Below, piece after piece: positions 5,618 to 10,877 of a DNA stretch of 10,877 nt. Below the pieces are notes generated by a model. It was given only the letters and a program-made list of their open reading frames with translations, ran no database searches and was not told the origin of the DNA. A program made the translations under genes and the position numbers. Within the stretch, counting starts at the first letter, position 1, and each line of letters starts with the position of its first letter. Source of the DNA: Ardenticatenales bacterium (GTDB lineage Bacteria; Chloroflexota; Anaerolineae; Ardenticatenales; Ardenticatenaceae); contig JACCSL010000042.1 of the NCBI GenBank assembly GCA_013812995.1, forward strand, positions 1 through 10,877, read 5' to 3'.

Positions 5618-7459
5618 ATGAGTGGACGATGGATGCGTAACTCACTGGTATTTTTTGTCTTCCTGATCGTTGTGGTCTCTCTGTGGCGCTTTGTTGACGA
5701 CAGCTCGCCCGAGGAGCCCATGAGCCTGAATGATCTGGTACAACAGATCAACGCGGGCCAGATCGAGAAGATTGAAGTAGACGGCGATATTCTCATAGTC
5801 GAGCGAAAGAATGGTAGCGAGGCCGTCACGCGCAAGGGCACGGAGCAGGGTGTGGTAGAAACCCTGCGCGCGCTGGGGGCAACCCCCGAGGCACTCCAGA
5901 ACGTCGAGATGCCGATCAACCGCCCCTCGCAGTGGGGAAATATCTTGAGCCTCCTGAGTGGGTTCCTGCCCCTGCTGCTGTTTGGCGGACTAATTTTCAT
6001 CATGCTGCGGCAGGCACAGGGCTCGAACAACCAGGCCATGAACTTCGGAAAGTCGCGCGCGCGCATGTTCAGCGGCGACAAACCCACCGTCACCTTCGAT
6101 GATGTCGCGGGCGCGGAAGAGGCGAAGCAGGAACTGGCGGAAATCGTCGAGTTCCTGAAGGAGCCGGAGAAGTTCGTGGCACTGGGGGCGCGCATCCCCA
6201 AGGGCGTGCTGATGGTCGGCCCGCCCGGTACCGGCAAGACCCTGATGGCACGCGCCGTGGCAGGCGAGGCCGGCACCCCTTTCTTCTCGATCTCGGGCTC
6301 CGAGTTCGTGGAGATGTTCGTGGGTGTCGGGGCCAGCCGCGTGCGGGACCTCTTCGAGCAGGCCAAGCGCAACGCGCCCTGTATCATCTTCATCGACGAG
6401 ATCGACGCGGTGGGTCGCCAGCGTGGCGCGGGTCTCGGTGGCTCCCACGACGAGCGTGAGCAGACGCTCAACCAGATTCTCGTCGAGATGGACGGCTTTG
6501 ACTCCGAGACGAACATCATCATCGTCGCGGCCACGAACCGCCCTGATATCCTGGACCCCGCGCTGCTGCGCCCCGGTCGTTTTGACCGCCGCGTGACGCT
6601 GGACCGCCCGGATGTTAAGGGCCGCCGCGCCATCCTGGATGTTCATATCCGGGGCAAGCCGCTGGCGAAGGACGTGGACCTGGACGCCGTCGCGCGCGGT
6701 ACACCCGGCATGGCCGGGGCCGATCTGGAGAACCTTGTGAATGAGGCGGCGATCCTGGCGGCCCGGCGCAACAAGAAGGCACTGGGCGGCGCGGAATTGC
6801 AGGAGGCCATCGAGCGACTGATGATGGGGCCAGAGCGCCGCAGCCGCATCATGAGCGAGGACGAGCGCCAGCTTACCGCCTATCACGAGGCGGGCCATGC
6901 CGTGACGATGTATTTCTCCGAGATGGCAGACCCGGTTCACAAGGTGACGATTATCCCGCGCGGTCAGGCCGGAGGCTATGTGCTCTGGTTGCCTGATGAG
7001 GACCGGACGCTGGAGAGCTACGACCGTATGAAAGATCAGCTCGTGGGGGCGCTCGGCGGGCGCGCGGCGGAGGAAATTATCTGGGGCGATGTCTCGACTG
7101 GGGCCTCCAGCGACCTCCAACGCGTCACGCAGATTGCCCGCGCGATGGTGACCCGCTACGGGATGAGCAAGCGCCTGGGCCCCCTGACCTACGGGGACCG
7201 CGAGGAGATGATCTTCCTGGGACGGGAGATTTCCGAGCAGCGCAACTACTCCGAGAAGATTGCCAAGCAGATCGACGAGGAGGTCAAGCAGTTGGTGGTC
7301 GGGGCCTACGAGTGCGCGCTGGGCCTGCTGCGCGCCAACCGCGACAAGCTCGAACTTCTTGCTCAGCGCCTGCTGGAGGTGGAGACGGTGGATCGGAGCG
7401 ATTTCGAGCGCCTCATGTCCAGCGCCGCCCCAGAGGTCGAAGAGCTATCCTTCGGTTAG
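5618..7459 (+). CDS. ftsH: ATP-dependent zinc metalloprotease FtsH
   Basis: This 613-residue membrane protease forms hexamers that extract and degrade damaged membrane proteins and short-lived regulators. It has membrane helix 1 (about 8-24), an extracytoplasmic domain (about 25-105) and membrane helix 2 (108-130). The AAA+ module follows with Walker A GPPGTGKT (201-208), pore motif MFVG (233-236), Walker B IIFIDEID (256-263) and the second region of homology [20 protein letters not shown] (305-324). The zinc protease site is HEAGH (423-427) with third ligand D499 in SSDLQR. All catalytic positions are present and the length is normal. The ATG at 5618 has GGGGAG about eight bases before it, and MSGRWMRN leads directly into helix 1. 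It is a single-gene unit between the structured leader and a strong terminator, which suggests its own control, possibly by heat or membrane stress. Confidence 0.98.
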   Translation: MSGRWMRNSLVFFVFLIVVVSLWRFVDDSSPEEPMSLNDLVQQINAGQIEKIEVDGDILIVERKNGSEAVTRKGTEQGVVETLRALGATPEALQNVEMPINRPSQWGNILSLLSGFLPLLLFGGLIFIMLRQAQGSNNQAMNFGKSRARMFSGDKPTVTFDDVAGAEEAKQELAEIVEFLKEPEKFVALGARIPKGVLMVGPPGTGKTLMARAVAGEAGTPFFSISGSEFVEMFVGVGASRVRDLFEQAKRNAPCIIFIDEIDAVGRQRGAGLGGSHDEREQTLNQILVEMDGFDSETNIIIVAATNRPDILDPALLRPGRFDRRVTLDRPDVKGRRAILDVHIRGKPLAKDVDLDAVARGTPGMAGADLENLVNEAAILAARRNKKALGGAELQEAIERLMMGPERRSRIMSEDERQLTAYHEAGHAVTMYFSEMADPVHKVTIIPRGQAGGYVLWLPDEDRTLESYDRMKDQLVGALGGRAAEEIIWGDVSTGASSDLQRVTQIARAMVTRYGMSKRLGPLTYGDREEMIFLGREISEQRNYSEKIAKQIDEEVKQLVVGAYECALGLLRANRDKLELLAQRLLEVETVDRSDFERLMSSAAPEVEELSFG

Positions 7460-7475
7460 TCCTACAGAGACTCAG

Positions 7476-7506
7476 ACGCCCTGCTGGTTGCCAGCAGGGC
7501 GTTTTT
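7476..7506 (+). terminator. Strong rho-independent terminator of ftsH
   Basis: ACGCCCTGCTGG (7476-7487) and CCAGCAGGGCGT (7491-7502) form a perfect 12-bp G+C-rich stem with a TTG loop, followed by a T run to 7506. It begins 16 bases after the ftsH stop. It separates ftsH from the glycosyltransferase gene. Confidence 0.95.
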
Positions 7507-7519
7507 GATAAGCTTGTAC

Positions 7520-7548
7520 TTGCTTGCCCCATCCAATCATAGTACTCT
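7520..7548 (+). promoter_or_regulatory. Possible promoter of the glycosyltransferase-acylase pair
   Basis: TTGCTT (7520-7525), a 17-base spacer and TACTCT (7543-7548). Transcription would start near 7555, only about five bases before the ATG at 7560, giving a nearly leaderless message. The match is moderate, but the strong terminator just upstream means that some promoter must lie in this gap of 53 bases. Confidence 0.4.
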
Positions 7549-7559
7549 GCGCCGTTATC

Positions 7560-9062
7560 ATGCATAAAATACTCACTTCTTTCTCTAAAAACCAGTCCTT
7601 GCTCTTGCCCGCTTTGCTCTTTTTACTTGCTCTTGGGTTACGAAGCTATAGACTGGCCGATAACCCCCTCTGGTTGGACGAGATTTATGGCTACCAACTT
7701 GCCCAAAGGGGGCCGCTTGCGATTCTGGACAACAGTCTGGTTGATCCTCACCCTCCTTTGTATTATCTGATTCAGTGGGGTTTATCGGCTGGTGGAAGGC
7801 TCCACAGCGAATGGGCATGGCGTTGGCTACCGATGTTAAGTGGTACTCTAGCCGTGGTCTGCTTCTACGCACTGGCGGTTCGCCTCAGCAGCCTCCGAGC
7901 GGCCCTGCTCAGCGGCCTGCTGTTTGCCCTCTCCCCCACCCTGATCTACTTCAGCCAGGAGGCACGAGCAACTTCCTTCGTCTTATTTCTGACGCTTGTA
8001 TCGATGCACCTGCTCAGAGCGATAGAGGAACAACCAGATGATAAGCGGTTATGGGGGGTATATGGAACACTCCTACTGGTAGGGCTCTATTGTAACCATA
8101 GCTTTGGCCTCATTGTGGGTGTCCAACTACTCTATCTGCTTCTGATCGCCCGGCTGGGGGCCCCCAGCCTCCTGCTGGGGGTAGTTCTGATGCTATGCTA
8201 TTTGCCTGCGCTGCCTGTGTTTCTGCCGGTACTCATGACAGTCCAGGGCGTTGTTCAGCAGGGGCCATCGGCTAATCTAATTCTGATAGGGCAAAGCCTT
8301 CTGGGAGGAGACGTGCTTCGCTACGGTATCTCATGGGCACACCCCTGGCTGCTGGGACTGACGGTAGGCTTAGGAGGCATCGGAGTTGCTACAGGTCTCC
8401 GGGAGAAAAGGAGGTTTACCTGGTATCTGATGCTTCAGTTACTCCTGCCGCTCCTGATAATCTTCGGGGTACTCCGAGGCGGGGTAGGGCTCTCCTTCCC
8501 GGCCCATCAATCCAAGCTTATGGTCGTTCTGCTTCCCTCTCTCTTTCTACTCGTGGCTCAGGGAATAGAGAGCCTTCTGCGTCTGCGCCCCCCCCTTATC
8601 GGACGCGGGCTTGTCGTGGGGATTTATCTCATCCTGCTGTTTGCTAGTGCAATTAATATTCAGCGCTACTGGGAGATTTCCAAAAGCCCCGAGGCTCAGG
8701 CTGTCCTGTGGATGCGGGCTCAGGTACGACCAAGGGATGTCGTAATCAGCCTGCACTACTCCCCCGACGCTGCTTTGAGCTTCTACATGCCCGCTCTCCG
8801 TCCCCACCCCAAGCCTGATGCTTTTCCAGAGGGTATTGTCCTCTTCCCCCTGTCCCACATTACCCCGATGAAGATCAATCAGCCAGTCTTGACTGCGTCC
8901 CCTGACATGGCTCGTAGTCACCCACGTATCTGGCTGCTGGACTTCGACTTCGCCCGGCCCGAGGTCAAGGCAATGCAGGACGACCTCGTACAAGGATGCA
9001 CCGTGACCCAGGAGCAGCGTTATCCTCCCTTCCGAGTCCGATTACTTGAAGGTTGCCCATGA
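7560..9062 (+). CDS. GT39-like (GT-C fold) membrane glycosyltransferase
   Basis: This is a 500-residue multi-pass membrane protein. GT-C enzymes move a sugar from a polyprenyl-phosphate donor to a protein, lipid or glycan on the outer face of the membrane. Helix 1 is near 13-27 and the first outer loop has LWLDEIYGY (37-45), with the D40-E41 pair typical of GT39/ArnT-like enzymes. DPHPPLYYLI (62-71) and FSQEAR (131-136) follow, both family marks. Many leucine-rich helices continue to about residue 370, and the last 130 residues look soluble. The acceptor is unknown. The ATG at 7560 has no Shine-Dalgarno. A TTG at 7524 is in frame but would lie before the predicted transcription start. The gene is poorer in G+C than its neighbours (42-55% in sampled 60-base lines, against about 70% in one sampled ftsH line), hinting at transfer or relaxed selection. 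Its stop overlaps the next start (ATGA). Confidence 0.85.
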   Translation: MHKILTSFSKNQSLLLPALLFLLALGLRSYRLADNPLWLDEIYGYQLAQRGPLAILDNSLVDPHPPLYYLIQWGLSAGGRLHSEWAWRWLPMLSGTLAVVCFYALAVRLSSLRAALLSGLLFALSPTLIYFSQEARATSFVLFLTLVSMHLLRAIEEQPDDKRLWGVYGTLLLVGLYCNHSFGLIVGVQLLYLLLIARLGAPSLLLGVVLMLCYLPALPVFLPVLMTVQGVVQQGPSANLILIGQSLLGGDVLRYGISWAHPWLLGLTVGLGGIGVATGLREKRRFTWYLMLQLLLPLLIIFGVLRGGVGLSFPAHQSKLMVVLLPSLFLLVAQGIESLLRLRPPLIGRGLVVGIYLILLFASAINIQRYWEISKSPEAQAVLWMRAQVRPRDVVISLHYSPDAALSFYMPALRPHPKPDAFPEGIVLFPLSHITPMKINQPVLTASPDMARSHPRIWLLDFDFARPEVKAMQDDLVQGCTVTQEQRYPPFRVRLLEGCP

Positions 9063-10877
9063 AGAAACTAAAGATCGGTATTGCGCTTGCACTGGTGGTG
9101 GTTCTCTCATTACTGGCGGGAAGCTGGTGGTGGGTCACCCGCGCCTTTCCTCAGACGAGCGGAACCCTGACCCTTGCCGGGCTGGAAGGCCCCGTGGAGA
9201 TTCGGCGCGACGAGTGGGGCGTGCCGCACATCTATGCCTCCTCCCTGCACGATCTCTACTTTGCCCAGGGCGTGGTTCACGCGCAGGACCGTCTCTGGCA
9301 GATGGATTTCCAGCGCCGCGTCGGGCTGGGCCGCCTGAGCGAGCTGCTGGGCGAGCCGACGCTCAAGACGGACAAGTTTCTCCGCACCATCGGCACCGGG
9401 GCCGCCGCGCAGCGCGATTGGGCGACGCTGAGCAGCGAGTCCAAAGCCTATCTGCAAGCCTACACCGATGGCGTCAACGCGTACATGGCGACCAACCCGA
9501 CGCTCCCCCTGGAGTACCAACTGCTTCAGGTGGAATGGGAGCCCTGGGAGCCCGCGCACACGCTCGCCTGGGGCAAGATGATGCAGTGGGATCTGAACGG
9601 GAACTGGGACGAGGAGATTCTGCGGGCGCAACTGGTGGAGCAGGTCGGCGCAGAGCGCATGGCCCTGCTCATGGGCGATGGAACTGTCTCAGGATCGACC
9701 ACGCCCATCAGCATCGGAAGCCCCGACCTGGAAGCACTGGCCGATATACTACAGATGGCTGGCCTGGGTCGCTCCAGCGGGGCGGGGGATCGGGGCTCGA
9801 ACGCGTGGGTCGTGGCGGGCAGCCGCACGGAGAGTGGCAGACCCCTCCTTGAAAATGACCCGCATCTTGGCATTGGGATGCCCGGCATCTGGTACGAGAT
9901 AGGGTTGCACGCGCCGGGCATGGACGTGATTGGTGCCTCGCTGCCCGGTGTGGTGGCGGTTGTCAGCGGTCACAACGCCAACATTGCCTGGGGTATGACC
10001 AACCTCGCGACCGACACTCAGGATCTGTTCATCGAGCGGCTGGACGAGGCGGGCACTTCCTATGAGTGGCAGGGCGAGATGCTTCCCCTGACGGTGCGTC
10101 GCGAGGTGATCCAGGTCAAGGGGGAGGAAGATGTCGTCATTGAGGTGAAAGAGACGCGCCACGGGCCGCTTCTGAATGACGTGGTAAAGGGGCTGAGTGA
10201 GCCCATCGCCTTTCAGTGGCGGGCGACGATGACCCCCACGCGGCTAGCCGACGCCATCCTGGGTGTGAACCGCGCGAGCAATCGCGACGAGTTTATCGAA
10301 GCCCTGCGCCTCTGGGATTCGCCCGCGCAGAATCTCATGTATGCCGATATGGAAGGAAACATTGGCTATGTCGCCACGGGCGACATCCCGATTCGTCCCG
10401 CAGCGGGCGGGCTGCTCCCCCAACCGGGTTGGAGCGGCGAGTGGGAGTGGCAGGGCATGGTGCCCTTTGAGGAGCAGCTCCAATCCTGGAACCCGTCCGA
10501 GGGCTACCTTCTCACCGCAAACGAGTTCCCTTTCCCCGAAGATTACCCCTACTACACCGGATCGGCCTGGGCCGCGCCCTTCCGTGCCAACCGCATCCGT
10601 CAGATGCTTGAGGAAGATTCCTCGCTTACCATCGACGATGTCCAGGCCATGCAGCGCGATGTGACCTCGCTGGCCGCCCCGGCTCTGGTACCGCACCTCT
10701 TGAATGTCGTCAGTGACGATATCATCGTGCAGCGGGCGCAGGAGCAACTGGCCTCCTGGAACTATGTCATCGATGGGCGGCTCCCCGGCGCGGGCATCTA
10801 CGAGGTTACGCACGGCTTCGTGGTACGGGAGATGCTGGCGGACGAGCTGGGCGAGGAGCTACTGGACGAGTATATCG
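9059..10877 (+). CDS. Penicillin acylase family (S45) Ntn hydrolase, C-terminus beyond window
   Basis: The frame is open from the ATG at 9059 to the right edge, 606 codons with no stop. Family members cleave amide bonds after autocatalytic maturation into two chains; substrates include beta-lactams and acyl-homoserine lactones, but the native substrate here is unknown. A hydrophobic anchor or signal lies at residues 5-26. Then come RRDEWGVPHIYA (49-60), FAQGVVHAQDRLWQMDFQRR and TDGVNAYM, the standard alpha-chain blocks. The cleavage site and nucleophile are at DRG-SNAW, with S247 as the new N-terminus of the beta chain. ENDPHLG, GHNANIAWGMTN (304-315) and RHGPLL follow. TAN with N488 lies 241 residues after S247, close to the oxyanion-hole Asn (B241) of E. 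coli penicillin G acylase. The start overlaps the glycosyltransferase stop by four bases, implying coupled translation. Family length near 750-850 suggests 150 or more residues are missing. Confidence 0.93.
   Translation, partial: MKKLKIGIALALVVVLSLLAGSWWWVTRAFPQTSGTLTLAGLEGPVEIRRDEWGVPHIYASSLHDLYFAQGVVHAQDRLWQMDFQRRVGLGRLSELLGEPTLKTDKFLRTIGTGAAAQRDWATLSSESKAYLQAYTDGVNAYMATNPTLPLEYQLLQVEWEPWEPAHTLAWGKMMQWDLNGNWDEEILRAQLVEQVGAERMALLMGDGTVSGSTTPISIGSPDLEALADILQMAGLGRSSGAGDRGSNAWVVAGSRTESGRPLLENDPHLGIGMPGIWYEIGLHAPGMDVIGASLPGVVAVVSGHNANIAWGMTNLATDTQDLFIERLDEAGTSYEWQGEMLPLTVRREVIQVKGEEDVVIEVKETRHGPLLNDVVKGLSEPIAFQWRATMTPTRLADAILGVNRASNRDEFIEALRLWDSPAQNLMYADMEGNIGYVATGDIPIRPAAGGLLPQPGWSGEWEWQGMVPFEEQLQSWNPSEGYLLTANEFPFPEDYPYYTGSAWAAPFRANRIRQMLEEDSSLTIDDVQAMQRDVTSLAAPALVPHLLNVVSDDIIVQRAQEQLASWNYVIDGRLPGAGIYEVTHGFVVREMLADELGEELLDEYI

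Noticed and set aside
5581..7120. Long minus-strand open frames opposite ftsH (to 6633 and from 5990 to 7120)
   Set aside because: They mirror the codon pattern of ftsH, have Arg/Ser-rich or His-rich low-complexity products and no ribosome site.
7524..7559. TTG start for the glycosyltransferase
   Set aside because: No ribosome site, and the first 12 residues do not fit the membrane-helix start; the predicted transcription start is downstream of it.
9046..9852. A plus-strand open frame of 268 codons overlapping the acylase
   Set aside because: It lies in another frame of the acylase gene, is rich in R, G, A and P as expected from a high-G+C shadow, and shows no family motif. The frame from 9059 carries all penicillin acylase blocks.
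9059..10877. Beta-lactam resistance determinant
   Set aside because: Penicillin acylase family membership does not show beta-lactam cleavage in vivo; many members act on other amides and no resistance context is present.

Overview
The window is 10.9 kb of bacterial chromosome, mostly about 60-65% G+C by eye, with core housekeeping genes tightly packed in short operons. The style of FtsH, a DUF3105 protein beside ftsH, a TraR-like zinc-finger gene next to upp, and a MraY/WecA-type transferase directly behind it suggest the phylum Chloroflexota. That placement is an impression from gene content and protein style, not a computed result. I saw no rRNA, tRNA, CRISPR array, insertion sequence or phage gene.

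Left part (1-1563, minus strand): an operon reading leftwards with a short TraR/DksA-type zinc-finger protein, upp (uracil phosphoribosyltransferase), and the N-terminal 160 codons of a membrane polyprenyl-phosphate sugar-phosphate transferase (MraY/WecA family) cut by the window edge. A good promoter (TTGACG, 17 bp, TATAAG) stands upstream. It is divergent from ruvB.

Middle (1622-5352, plus strand): ruvB (Holliday-junction helicase), a Xer-type tyrosine recombinase with its own promoter carrying a 10-bp inverted repeat, a rho-independent terminator, a purine nucleoside phosphorylase, and a membrane-anchored DUF3105 protein. RuvB and Xer both act on recombining or replicated chromosomes. Upp and the purine phosphorylase are both nucleobase/nucleoside salvage enzymes, in separate transcription units.

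ftsH unit (5353-7506): a 265-bp gene-free stretch with an extended -10 element, several hairpins, a twice-repeated 9-mer and a possible leaderless 17-codon ORF, followed by a complete canonical ftsH (membrane AAA+ zinc protease) and a strong terminator.

Right part (7520-10877): a GT-C glycosyltransferase (GT39-like, multi-pass membrane) of visibly lower G+C than its neighbours, overlapping by four bases (ATGA) a penicillin-acylase-family Ntn hydrolase that stays open to the right edge. Both act at or outside the membrane and are probably co-transcribed; the substrate of each is unknown.

Most notable points: the Xer recombinase has serine where the catalytic beta-hairpin lysine is expected (position 172) while the other catalytic residues are intact; the xerD and ftsH promoters both sit inside inverted repeats of similar geometry; and the ftsH leader has mutually exclusive pairing options. 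I did not find a clear new multi-gene system. The regulatory DNA is the least explained part.
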